Origin: Hyposmocoma kahamanoa
Lineage: Eukaryota > Arthropoda > Insecta > Lepidoptera > Cosmopterigidae
Direction: 5' to 3'
DNA length: 64,000 nt
Assembly (NCBI RefSeq): GCF_003589595.1
Contig: NW_020653415.1
Span: 1,011,327 to 1,075,326, forward strand
Shown here: one piece after another, positions 1 through 11,700 of the stretch
How positions within the stretch are numbered: position 1 is the stretch's first letter
How the letters are laid out: every line of letters starts with the position of its first letter
Position numbers and translations under genes: made by a program
The notes under the pieces: model-generated
The model's input: only the letters and a program-made list of their open reading frames with translations
What the model was told of the DNA's origin: nothing
Database searches by the model: none

Positions 1-270
1 ACTTTTTAGTCGTAGCACCATCTATGAAGTATTTATCACCCAGTTAGTACCTTTACAGTTACCAGTCCTGGCGAGAGATGTCGCTATTCGCTGTATTTAA
101 AATTTTTATTGAATTGATATTCAATTATTTTTTGTGAAATTACTCCACTAGTTTGTTATAATTATTAATACAAAGATCGAACACTCAGAAAAAATTCCTT
201 CGATCCGGCCGGATACGAACCGACGTCTTCTAGCTTACCGTGCCAGACACTATACCAACTAAGATAACCA
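1..270 (-). repeat. SINE family A, junction of two tandem monomers
   Basis: Bases 1-95 match the 5' leader of family A in reverse orientation, including the motif read on the plus strand as GGCGAGAGATGTCGCTATTC. Bases 96-270 are the 3' tail and tRNA-like head of a second monomer. The same leader-tail junction recurs in the array at 34262-35065, so the window opens inside a head-to-tail pair. The tRNA-like head carries a B-box (GGTTCG-type) read on the minus strand. Not a functional tRNA. Confidence 0.75.
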
Positions 271-278
271 CGATATTT

Positions 279-403
279 ATTGAGTTCTTAGGTTTTTGCG
301 ATTGTTACACATAGGAAATAAAACTATTTTTCCGGATTTAAATCGCGTATATTTGTTTTTTCACATGGTCCCATGGTCACGGTTGACTGTCAACCGTGAC
401 CAT
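279..403 (-). repeat. Penelope-like terminal repeat ending in a palindrome
   Basis: Matches in reverse the segment after the GIY-YIG fragment at 34090-34230 (CTTAGG...GCGATTGTTACACATAGGAAAT...AAATCGCGTATATTTG). Its outer end, 373-403, is a 15-bp perfect inverted repeat around one base. This looks like the repeat end fused to an inverted copy of itself. Confidence 0.65.
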
Positions 404-755
404 ATATAAAACATGTGACTGTCAGGTCGCACGTCTGAGGACAAATTCGTGTAACAATAATGGAAACATGTTATTATTTTCAGTTATACCACGCTATTGA
501 CGGATACAGCGTGGAATGGTCTCTAGGAATTGCTTATAACTACATTATGGCAGAGATTACGACGAAACCGGGTCTTGGTGAAGTGCATAATTATCCACAA
601 AACATATTGTTAAACTCTAGAAAATAAAACCTATACGTATTTTATTACCACACGATGGCGGAAGTTTGTTTAGCACATACATACGTTAATTTTCCTTTTA
701 CAGTATTGTTACTCTACAGTGCTTAGTCACATAATAACTAACCAAGTGTCGATAA

Positions 756-788
<33 letters not shown>

Positions 789-1040
789 CTTTTAACATAC
801 TTGGAAATAAGGGATTGAAAAAGTTAAATATATAAAGTTTTAAATAAGTATTTATTAAGAACCATTTATCAGATACAATAAAAATGTTAACACTAAATGC
901 TCTTTTAACACTTGAGTCGCTTCAGTCTCGTCTAAAATGGTTAATATTAATAAACTATTATTACTGATTATTTATTGATTAGTTTAAACCAATATCAAGT
1001 TACAATGCTTGACATACTACTACTGAATTAGGGAAAAGTT
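404..1040. other. No gene recognised; TA-rich tract
   Basis: AT-rich sequence without recognisable coding potential. A TATA-type microsatellite occupies about 755-788. I see no tRNA, splice-supported exon or named repeat here. Confidence 0.5.
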
Positions 1041-1043
1041 AGG

Positions 1044-1349
1044 TTATATTAAAGGTTGAACCACATTCTCCAGCCGGCAACTGCACCGCGTCATAAAAGC
1101 TGTTTTGTAAGTTGCATACTGAATAGTGGCTTTGACTGATATGAATATGAATGGCAGTATAACTGTAGACGGGTTTTCCGTGACTCTGGTCGTTTCTCCG
1201 CTACTCAGGCTTTCAACTGACATTGATATTCTTTCAATTCGAACATCAAATGCGTAATGGATAAGCGGATATGTTAAACTGGGGATTTGTACACTGTTGT
1301 CAACAGCCGAGTCATATGTTTCGAATTCGGCCACGTTGCGGGTTAACAA
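1044..1349 (-). other. Unassigned open frame, possible exon of a secreted protein
   Basis: A 101-codon frame open on the minus strand with balanced codon use; the other frames are broken. The predicted peptide alternates hydrophobic and polar residues like beta strands (for example the run TVILPFIFISVKATIQYATY). That faintly recalls group-7-allergen/JHBP-like insect proteins, but the likeness is weak. No convincing splice partner was found and there may be no gene. Treat as a candidate only. Confidence 0.2.
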
Positions 1350-3284
1350 AGTTAAAAACTGATGCCTTATACCATTGACTTACAATTATATGGACGTCGG
1401 GTCCGCGCTAAAAAGTGTCCGCACTTGTAAGGCGCTAAAATCGTATACAGAGCGCGACACTCCGCTTTAGTCTTCATTTGTTCTACTGACGGTACTGCGA
1501 TGACATTACAATTTAAATTTCGAATAGGTTGACTTGGGACATTTTTTTCGTGGTTTTTGTATTAGACCCGTCGTCCATTTATTTGTAAGTCAATGCCTTA
1601 TACCTACAAAATTTTATAAAAGGATTAAATCGGATTTTATTTGTCTAACGTATCGTCTCTTGATGCGCTCTAACGTACTCACATGTATATTTCGTGACCT
1701 GATCCTTCTGACGGTATTTTCAATCAATAGCCCCCTTTACACGGTCACTCTATTGCGCGTGATCAGGAGCGTACAGGATTGCGCGCTGAAAAGCCTGCAC
1801 GCGCAATCTCAAGCAATATTTAAGATGTTTTAAGCTAACGTTCTTTCGAGCGTGATTGCTCGTGTTACTTTTTGTTACATCGGAAAGAGCGTTCGTGCAA
1901 AGGCTAATTGCAGCGCGTGACTGATGAGCACAATTGCGCGGTCTTTCCCTTTTCCTTCCAGCGCCCGTATACGCGCGCTCAATCGCGTATATTGTTACAT
2001 TTTGAATCATACTAGACGTTACGGGTGGATATGACGCGTCACAATACAAGCCTAGCGCGTGCACATTTGTCTGTTCAGTCGTGACGCGGGCTTTCCGACG
2101 CCACCACCTCACCTGTCCTGACACAGATCAAAATTGATTCTGATGCGACACAGCACAAGCCATCACAACATATGGTGACACACTAACATAAATCTCATCA
2201 TGTAAAATGTATGTACCCAATGCCGTTCTGACGCGTCACGACATGACACGTCAGACAAATATAAATCCGAATTTAGTATTACAGGAATGTAAGATTTCAA
2301 AAGATTCATCAATTTATTAAACATGCATAACCTACACAAATAAACTGCAGTGTGCTGTTATTGTGGTATGGAAGGCTGGATTGCATTTTGTGGTGCCTTA
2401 AGGCAAGTCGAAACAGTTTTCATTCTTCCTTATTATAAGGTAGGTACAATTTTTCACCTTCAATTTAAGTGTACAAAGGAAAACACATCTAAATTCCTAC
2501 TTAGTAGAGTCATTTTAACATATAGTTAATAAATACAAACGAGTACTAATGATATAGTGTCAATGAGAGTCTACAGAGTCTACTAAAAGGGACAAAGCAT
2601 ATCAAGCGTAAACAGCACAATTTCTTCTACTTTTAGTAGGTGTCCAGCTTTATTAGAACCTCAGTAGCGTTTAAGGTTGTTAGTAGAAAACATTAACGTG
2701 TGAATTTACGCCCAATCTGCGCCGACCCTAAGTCCTTAAGTTAACGACAATTTAGTACAAATATTTGAAAGATTTCTAACTACCTACGATTCTGAGTAAC
2801 TTTACAATTTTATTTGCTCTATACCTCAAACGGGATATATGGAGGAAGAATCAAGAAATACGAACTGTCACTTTGCATGTTTTATGTAACGATGTAAATA
2901 ACATTTTCAATAAAGAATTTTGACAGTATGTATAACTTTTGCTTACAAGTAACTTTGAAAATGAGTTTACTCGTATCATATAAGAGCAATATGAAAAACA
3001 ATGAACACTTGAAGAATATACATTTTTAGTAAGAAACAAACTAAGAAAGCAACACGAAGAAAATTAAATTACTTTCAAATTTCAATTGCAATTTTTTTTA
3101 TTAAAAATTTCATTTATAATGTCACATATAAGCGACTCCACTCCGTAGTAACGTTTAGAATATTTATTTACAAGGAATTAGAAAAACTACTGTTTACAAC
3201 TAAGAAGTTTGAAAATTGTTGGTTGACTTTTCAACGAGAATGTTATAACATTTTATGATTATTATTGTAAATATTTGTATACAG
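1350..3284. other. No gene recognised; locally CpG-rich
   Basis: The part 1400-2250 is richer in CG dinucleotides than its surroundings and contains several TGACGCGTCAC-like motifs (near 2033 and 2228). Opposed open frames here overlap each other and look fortuitous. From 2260 on the sequence is plain AT-rich. Confidence 0.4.
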
Positions 3285-3287
3285 TTA

Positions 3288-3532
3288 GGACCCCTTCAAA
3301 TTAGAAGTTTGCAGATGCGATGCAGTGGCGCCACTGTCACGCTTCCGCCGCGCCACTACTAATTTTCATATAATATTTAGAAGCGCAAACTATGCAAATC
3401 GTGACTCACGCGCGCCACCTTTGCAGTCACAATAAGTGAATTAAATATTACTGAAGCACAACAAACCCACGGCTGCCGCGCCACAGTCACGCCACTGGAG
3501 CGCTTTTATAAGCGTCTAATTTAAAGACACCC
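3288..3532. mobile_element. PIF/Harbinger-type MITE, copy 1
   Basis: A 245-bp element between direct TTA repeats (3285-3287 and 3533-3535). The left end reads GGACCCCTTCAAATTAGAAG. The right end is its diverged inverted copy (AGCGTCTAATTTAAAGACAC). No coding capacity. The 3-bp TWA-type target duplication with GG-starting inverted ends is what is known for PIF/Harbinger MITEs. The interior is rich in GCGCCAC motifs. Confidence 0.7.
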
Positions 3533-3772
3533 TTATAGCCAAGATACAGAATATACGACATAATATCGTGTACTCTGTATCTTAATAAATATAGTAATCG
3601 TGTATTTTTTATAACAAATAGCCAACCAGGCCGCCAATGTGCCAAAAACTTAAAAAAGTAGAAGATAATCACAAAAATTACATAGATATTTGTAGTTCTT
3701 TTAAAATGAGAAATATGCAAGTTTAAACCACAATAGTAGGATCCTTTTAAATCCGTTTAATTGTAATATTTA

Positions 3773-3981
3773 GGACGCCTTCAAATTAGACGCTTATAGA
3801 AGCGCTGCAGTACTTATTTTTTATACAATATTTAGAAGCACAGATGCAGCGCCTCTATCGTGACACAAGCGCGCCACTTTTGCAATCACAATTAGTGAAC
3901 TAAAAACTATTGAAGCGCTACAGATGCCCGGCTGTCGCACCACAGTCAGCGCTGCAACAAGCGTCTAATTTAAAGGTGCTC
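3773..3981. mobile_element. PIF/Harbinger-type MITE, copy 2
   Basis: A 209-bp relative of the element at 3288. The left end is GGACGCCTTCAAATTAGACG, the right end is inverted (GCGTCTAATTTAAAGGTGCTC), and TTA duplications sit at 3770-3772 and 3982-3984. Only 240 bp separate it from copy 1, in the same orientation. Confidence 0.7.
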
Positions 3982-4496
3982 TTAGGTCACTTAGAGACAA
4001 CACGTTCAACCTCGTCGAGCTCCCACTACCAACTCACTTACAGGTAGACGACTATACCACCATTTGTGTTATTATATCTTCTAAGTTGTTTTAATACACT
4101 AAAGTGCGTATTCATCAACTCACGCCTGCTAGTTGCTATTGTGCTGCTGGTAGTACATATTATTGGTTTTTAAGAATTAATAATTCGTACCCTAGATGTT
4201 ATAAGGCCACAACTGGAAAACACAACTTTTCGAGTGAGAGGTTTAAAGATTCTACGAACATAATTAATCGATAACTTTTTATGCTTAAATAGGAGAGTTA
4301 TATTATACATAGTTTGTTTCCTGTAGTTCATATTGTTTTCATGTGACAATATCACTTTTTAACGCATGATCACATTTGGCTTTATTATAGCAAGGGCGCG
4401 AATTTCAACTTATGCCGATTATTACACAAATACGTAAAAAATACACGATTATCTTAATGACATGGAATTATTTCTGAACTCACAATACGAATATTA

Positions 4497-4992
4497 GAGC
4501 GCCTTCAAATTAGATGCTTGTAGAAGAAAAGACAGCGGTGACGCGGCAACCGCGGCAGTAGCGACTGTGGCGCTTCAGTAATTTTTAGTTCACTTATTGT
4601 GACTACAAAAGTGGCACGTGGCACCACAGTGGCGCTACATCTTTTTTTTTATAATACGTGACGTTACAAATAAGTAATGAGCCTGGTAAACCGCAAAGAT
4701 CAAAGGGACACTGCCACTAAACTCATTAACCTAAGACATATGTTGACAAGTCTCATGTGCCTGTAATTTCACCAGTACACTTCAAAACCAGAACGCAGTA
4801 ATGCACACATTATTGCTTGGCGGCAGAAATGGGTAAGGTGGTAGTACTTCCCTGGACGAATTCTTTCACAAAGAACTCTACTGCTACTAAACTGCGCCTC
4901 TAAATATTATATGAAAATTAGTAATAGCGCGGTTGCAGCGCCAGAGTGGCGCCACTACAGCGCTTTTATAAGCGTCTAATTTGAAGGCGCCC
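4497..4992. mobile_element. PIF/Harbinger-type MITE, copy 3, with a nested insertion
   Basis: The left end GAGCGCCTTCAAATTAGATG and right end GTCTAATTTGAAGGCGCCC are inverted copies, flanked by TTA at 4494-4496 and 4993-4995. It is about twice the length of copies 1 and 2 because a family C repeat sits inside (about 4645-4892). That gives the order of insertion: MITE first, family C later. Confidence 0.72.
4645..4892 (+). repeat. SINE-like repeat family C (nested)
   Basis: Carries the family C blocks ACATA.GTTGACAAGTC, TGCCTGTAATTTCACCAG, GGCGGCAGAAAT and the terminal CTACTGCTACTAA. Its 5' third is diverged. It interrupts the MITE at 4497-4992. Confidence 0.7.
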
Positions 4993-5396
4993 TTAAAGTT
5001 TCTGAAGGCAGTAAAGTAAAAACGGTTATACACAAACACGAAACTTTGCTTCAATCATGCAAGTTTATGCCGATAACCTCTTTTTAATTGATACTGTGCT
5101 AATTTTTGAGTTCACGATTTTGGTAATTGTTCGTTTTTATGGAACCATCTGTTTTTCCACAAAGATAAATTATTTCGCATAGTCATAGAAATATATCATA
5201 AACAACACGATTACAATAATTATGATTCATAAAACTAGCGATTAGATTTTTAACATGAAGAAGCATAATTGTTAATGCTAGTTTCAGCACTTTTTTAAGC
5301 GTACATAACTTAAAGGATTAAAAATATTGACTTATACGTAACAAAAAAAAAAATTTACAACTATAAAACAAATAGTAGTATGTACTTATCGATTTT

Positions 5397-5478
5397 AAAA
5401 GTTTTTGTGATTGTGTTACATATTTGAGATGAAACTATTTTTTCGAATCTACAGTCGCGTATATATGGTTTCTCAAAT
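5397..5478 (-). repeat. Degenerate Penelope-like terminal repeat
   Basis: Aligns loosely with the 279-403 segment (TGTGATTGTGTTACATATT, GAAACTATTTTTTCGAAT, TCGCGTATATATG). Isolated and strongly decayed. It lies downstream of the transcobalamin-like gene's stop codon. Confidence 0.45.
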
Positions 5479-5542
5479 AAAAAAGTTTAAAAAATCAAAT
5501 ATATGTAATTGTGGACCCGAAAAAATAGATTGATTATCTAAT

Positions 5543-5592
5543 TTTTTATTGTCGTTCATACATAGGCCTATGTAAGAACGACAATAAAAAAA
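5543..5592. repeat. 50-bp near-perfect palindrome
   Basis: Two 25-nt arms meet with no spacer at 5567/5568 (centre AGGCCT), with a single mismatch (5559/5576). The outer arms are AT-rich and contain AATAAA on each strand. It lies 112-161 nt downstream of the minus-strand gene's stop codon. Confidence 0.85.
5546..5551 (-). promoter_or_regulatory. Candidate polyadenylation signal AATAAA
   Basis: AATAAA on the minus strand about 155 nt after the stop codon at 5704. It is inside the left arm of the 50-bp palindrome, so the transcript could form a hairpin around it. Inferred from position only. Confidence 0.4.
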
Positions 5593-5703
5593 AATTTGCA
5601 TGTATGCTTTTTCGAATTTTGACCCAGGATATTTCTAAGGGTAGAAATTAGAGGCACAGGGAAAGTTTTTCAAAAAGGCAGAAATGGAATTGAAATGAGG
5701 GAA

Positions 5704-5765
5704 TTACAATTTCTTGTACCAAAAGAGGTAATGTTCTCCATCTTCCACGAGGAGGTCATCTACAC
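5704..5765 (-). CDS. Exon 9 (terminal): end of DUF4430 domain, residues 453-472
   Basis: Acceptor CCTTTTCAG precedes GTGTAGATGAC. The exon completes the split Gly codon, encodes VDDLLVEDGEHYLFWYKKL and stops with TAA. The peptide reads straight on from PVG at the end of exon 8 and fits the family's C-terminal strand pattern (GE.Y.FWY). This short exon was found only because exon 8 ends without a plausible stop. Confidence 0.85.
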
Positions 5766-8700
5766 CTGAAAAGGAAACCATATTTTTAAATGAGTTTGTG
5801 ATCTGGTTCGTATTAGGAAAGTTTCAATACTTTAACTAGCAGTAACATCGGGTTCACTAGAACTTAGAATAATTCTGATAGAAAAGATCGTTTCCTGTAT
5901 TAGTTGTACCAGAATTCGGACCCGGTACTTGTCACATAATACCAGGTATTCTTTACCGCTACCATCGCGTATATAACCAGAAATAGAGACGAAATAATGG
6001 CCATCCATCCCCGGCATCTCATCATACAAATGGGCCTTATATCACTTTTAAATATCAACTCTCGTATGCGCTAGAATCACAAATTAGAAAGCTGAAATAG
6101 TACAACTCCAACAACTGACCTGTGTGTACGTCTCCGTATATTCCAAAAATATTCTGTATTTATTGTAATGAAAATAATATTTCTACTAATGGGGGACTGT
6201 TCCATTCGGTAGTGTGGGAACAACAGCTAAATAAATAGCAGCTAAATAAAAAGATATGTGTAATTTATCAATTTTCGTCCATTATAGTAAAGCTCACCCG
6301 TCAATTGTTTCGAATTCGATCTGGCTAATTGGAGTGCAGTTGTCGCCGTAATGATTTGTTATAATAATTTTCAAACGAATTAAATGACATTTCGTCTCTA
6401 TTTCTGGTTATATACTCGATGACCGCTACCCATCATGAACGTCACCGTTTAGTATTGTTATGGTTTAGTTTAGAGGTTGGGGCGGTATTGTTTTCTTCTT
6501 CCATTCTATCGCAAATCATATCGTTAATATCGATGGGTCCTTTGTATAAGGGCTAAAGCACTAAATCACAATTTTAGAGGAGAAGCTTCCAAACTTTCAA
6601 TCTAGTATATTTTTAAGATGTCCTTGTATTTCGAGGTTTCCTTGAATATGTTTGATTTTGTAGTCTAGACTTTATAGTCTACAAGGTAGCGTCAAAATAC
6701 TGGTTTCAATAATGAAATGAAGCAGCTCCCACAAAAAGTATAAATTATCAAATTTTTAGTTTGGCCCTTAGGACTTAGGACCCATCGGGTATATCTACAA
6801 ATATACAGATACATTTCAGTTATCCCTTTTTTAACTTACAGATAAAAAAAATAAACGTGAAAGAGCAGGGCTTCTAACACAAGTAAACTTTATTTACAAC
6901 CTAACTATAGTCCTAACATCGGATATTGTAAACATGTTGTCTACTAAATATTTTTTTTTTATATATCATTTACTCCCTTCGTATAGACATGTTATAATAA
7001 TTATAATACACCCACCGGCACATTTAGCGAAACTCAAAAATATTGCAGTGTTCTTTTCAAAAGACTGACCTTTTATTTTAGGTCCAATTTGAAAATGAAA
7101 AAAAAAAAATTGGTTATTGTCATTTTTTCATTAATTTGTTTTAATTTCCTATTAATAATAGGTTTGTCGAACGGTTAAAGGTCGATTTTGCATTCCTGTT
7201 TTCGTAAACATTTGTTGAAAAATAATTTTTAAAAGAATTTATTGTAATTAGTCATTATACCCATCAACTACTCACTAGATTTTCTTCAAAGTCGCGGCCG
7301 CGGACTTTGAAAAGAAAAACTAGCCGCTACAATTACGGTCACTCGCGGTTAGTCGCTTAGTGAAGAATGGCAATTACAATTTTTGAATTTTAACCAAAAA
7401 ATGCATTTTCATCAATTTCAATAAAAACTCCAAGATAATGCAGTCTTTTGAAAAGATACGTCGGAAAATTGATTTTCTATTTTAAGTCTAAAATAAAAAA
7501 AAAATCACTGTCCGTTATTATTTTAATTAAGTTGTTTTAATTTCCTATTAATAATAGGTTTGTCACCATTCCGGTGTGAGGTACATTTTACGTTCTTGTT
7601 GTACATTTCGTAAACCTAATTTGAAATTAATTTTTATTTAATCAACTTTGATTTAATCAATATCATAAAAAAAAATGCATTTCGTTTAATTCCAATTTTA
7701 TTAAAGTTTGAATAATGATTCGATGTTAATGTAATTGCTACTTCATGACTAATTTTTATTGATTCAAATATTAACGTTGTTTTTTGTGTTCTTATTTTTT
7801 TCCCGCTAAATATGCATTTGCAATGTACGTGTTTTGATAGCAATATTTATAATATTTCATCCGATCCACACACTCGTTTTCAATATCCCCGACTAATGCG
7901 ATTTTCATTTTCCTTACCACGTCAGTATCATACTTCGCAACTTTTTCGTAACTTCGAAACTTTTCGTCTTTTCCGTCAATACAATAAGCATTTATCTATT
8001 CATGAGGCTGCCGACTATCCAATAAAAAACTAACTTACCAACAGGAGCAACAAGCTGGTTACCCGGTGGGCTCACGGGGTCAGGGATCTCTGGCAAACGA
8101 TACAGCAGCCAATAATGATAGCCCATGGGTTCCTCCTTATGCCCAGCCAGGGTGTGGACGTAATGCCCGTTGGGCCATTCGCTGGCTTCGAACTTGAACT
8201 TCGGGTCTTGGTCTGCCGCCATTTGCATTACGTGGTAGAATGATACGTTTCTGTAAACACAACAAAAAATCAGTTACAAAATTGTAGATATTAAGTGAAG
8301 TGGTGTTTCTTTTGGTATGTTCCGCTCCTCAGTGTGACCCCCTCTAACAGCAGCGACGAGGGAGGGATCCGGACCCTATATATCTTCCAATAATAGTATA
8401 ACCTAAACATTATTTTGCAATTTCGGAGTTATAATGAACCTTGACAAAAAGCATAGGTTCATATTAAAATTATAGCCTCGATAAAGTAATGTAATTGTAT
8501 TTCGGAGCACAATAAATGCACCTGCACTATTGCGCATTTTAAACTTATGAGTTTATCATGTGAAAGATCTTCATAGATACGTTAGAGGTAATTGAAAACT
8601 GAAATGAGGTTAGGGAGCCTACTATTAGATCACTACTACTGGAAATGTCTAGTACCTCCTCCGTCTAGAAGAGACATTTTGCACAAAATATACGCGCCTG

Positions 8701-11700
8701 ACTACATAACTATCTGGTAGTTAATTAGAGAATTTCATGTGCTGAAGGGACTAGGATAACTAACTCCGAAGGTACTACCCAGATCAGTCAGTCCTAATAG
8801 AACTGATTCAGTCAACTCTGGGACATTCTCAACGCGGAGTGCTAATGCTCAATACGGCTCGAAGGACCAATGTTTAAGTTGCACATACCTGGTGATATGA
8901 TTTTTTGATACAAACGCTGTTCCTTGTTTTTGACAAATTGTCAAAAAATATATCCTTATGTTAACTAAAAATTTCATTCAATTATCAATCCCTGGGATAC
9001 AATGGTTCATATTTACCATGTATTTACAGACGTGTGATTTGGAGTGAATAAAATTTAAGACAATGTACTTTCAAAGGGAGATCTAAATCAATCATCAAAA
9101 AGGATCCCTTAGATAAAAGCTTGATATAACAAAAATTAAAGATATCCTACCTCGGAGCAACCATGTACAGGGTGTAGTTCTCAGTCACGTTGGTGCCCAA
9201 CCACAAGGTGTACGTGAAAGATACGTTGCGGGCGTCAGAATCGTTGCTGGTATGGCCAGATTGGTAAGCCAGTTTCAGGCTGCCATCACCACCGTTGCTG
9301 TCTGAAAGTTCATCAAGCATATTATTGAGAATCGAATGAAAGATCTGTTAAAAAAACCCTTAGACAAAGGTAACACCTTAGACTTTGGATAATAATGTCT
9401 ATAAACTAACCTGGCTTGATAGGCCTAAGAAAAAATGTAGTTCTAAACTAATAAAGATAGGATATGGCAGAATTTTCACATTAAATTTGTCATTAAGCAA
9501 TGGGAATGATAGCACAGAATCCACACGACGTTTATTAAAATTCCGAGACATGACGAATGAACTCGTACAAAATGAATTTGTTTCCTTCGTGACATATGTA
9601 TCAACAAAGTAGGTATGTATTACATGTTTACCTAAAGGTTCATGACGACTCTCCAACAATTTATCGCTGCAATGTGGAGGACGTACTGCTGCCAAAGATG
9701 CCGGTGTCAGAGCTGCAACCGCTGCAGCGGTCTTTGCTACGTCTCCCCACCCACCGTCGGGATTCTGACGTTCAAGGAGCCATTTGCGAGCTGCTGGAAG
9801 ACTCCAGTGCTGGTGTGCACCTGGACCACTGTCTGAATCTTCGAGAGCCTGGAATTGTAATGTTTTTCAAGAAAATCAAAATATTGTTGGACACATATTT
9901 GTCTTTGAAGTAATAGTTTTAGAGCTGTCTAACACTTGCGAGTACTCGCAAAACTTTTTGATTTGAATGGAGTCAACCTGCAATGGTGGTAGATGGTCGA
10001 AGGCATCGTTAAGGAGTCGATGCCGGGACAGATCGGCGAAATCTTCTTATAAATAGATAAATTTAAGTTAAGACCTAATAGTTATTAGTCATACCTGAAT
10101 AGCTAAAGCAGTAGTGGTAAGACTTCCAAAGCTGCCATCAGGGTGTTGCTGACGAGCAAGGCCGGCCATTGGTCGTCGAACGAAATGGAGCAGACTGCGA
10201 TGGCGGTGGTCTTGAACTACGCAGCGCAAAGCGAGAATGACCATGGAGATCGTATCTGCAAACCAGTATAATACTTGTTTTGTGACCAAGGCGGATTTAT
10301 TACGAAGATTGTGAAGCTATAAAAGCCTTTTTATTCTACTTAACCAACGCGACATGAATAATAAAAGCGGGGCGTAAAAATAAAGTAATCAATCTTGGTT
10401 TCATTTCGGTCTTATTGAATCAGATCCATCTTTTTCACAATACGAAATTGACAACACAAATAAACACCTTATGGCCCCATTTTCGTTGTTACGATTTAAG
10501 AGAAGCTTTTTTCGACCAGTAAAGGTACCGGTATTGGTTGTGTGATCCCAAAAATTTAACTTACCAAGACTATGGTCAGCAGCAGCATTAGCAATGTCCA
10601 ACAAACGTCTTATATGGCGACGTCTAACATGGGCGGCCGAAGAACACGCAGCAAGGGTAGCATATGCAAACTCAAGGTCATGTGGAGGCTCTCGGTGGAG
10701 TAATGCAGCCACCAGGTCTCGGCCATGGAAGGAGCGAGGATCCTTGCAGAGAGCGCCGAGAGCAAGAGTGTAGGCAGCTAGGCGGCCCAGCGGTGGTGGA
10801 GATTCGTGGTGCCTTCAATAGAGATTAATTTTATATGTAGCAAACTAATGTGAGACTAGAACCTAGCAAGTACGGGCTAGAAAGAGTACCGAGTAAGCAA
10901 TGCACACATCTCCCAAAATTCAACCCCTGATGGTTCCTAGGGCTGTGGTGAGGTGGAGAATTTGATGGTTAGCGTGGAATTTCCGTGATTTGTAGACGCG
11001 AATAGATACATTAAGTTATCAGGCCGAAGTGACAAGAACGCTGTCTCGAAAATATAAGATACATGATTTGGTTACCGGCATGAGCTTAAACTAAAAATTG
11101 TTCGTTTGTTGACTATGACAAACTAAGACATAGAATAAAAATAGCACATGCTTTATCGGTGAAAGAAGATGTGGTGAGAAATGGAAATGAAACGTAGGAA
11201 AAAAAATTACAAAAAACTCTTCGTAGAAATGTCAGTTCTCTGCTTGTAGTAAGCTAGCGTCTATAAAATACTCCGTCATACCTCAGCAACTGGGGTGTAC
11301 GACCATAAGGTTATTATACTTGTAATAAGTATTATACCAGTCCTATTTTTTCACACTAATATGGCATGATCAATTGCAGAACTTCACTTTTGTAGAAAAC
11401 TCTAGGATTAGGAAAGCAGGACGTGGACATACCATCTTTAGAGTAGCACTTACTTGGACATCATGAGCAGGATTTCGATTTCCATCTGCTTCGCTGACAG
11501 CTGCATCTCCAGGGCTTGTTGCTCGATCTCTTTGCCAGTGTTATTTGCCAGCTGTGACATTGACAATCGGTTATTATTGTTACAATAGGTACAGTAGGTA
11601 ACTAACAACAGAAACAGGATATTTCCCTAGAAATGAAGAGCAGAGAGTCGGATTAAGGGATAGATAATTTTTTTTTTATAATTGAAGTAGGTTTATGTTC

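Noticed and set aside
5832..6029. 65-codon minus-strand frame near the terminal exon
   Set aside because: It crosses the MITE boundary at 5963 and its target duplication; the true coding sequence here is the exon at 5704-5765.
9833..9848. Acceptor at 9833, giving a shorter exon 6
   Set aside because: It leaves the junction with exon 5 out of phase; the acceptor at 9849 restores ALAIQ/ALEDSD and the total length becomes a multiple of three.
9784..9966. Plus-strand frames over 9596-9966
   Set aside because: Antisense shadows of exon 6 of the minus-strand gene.
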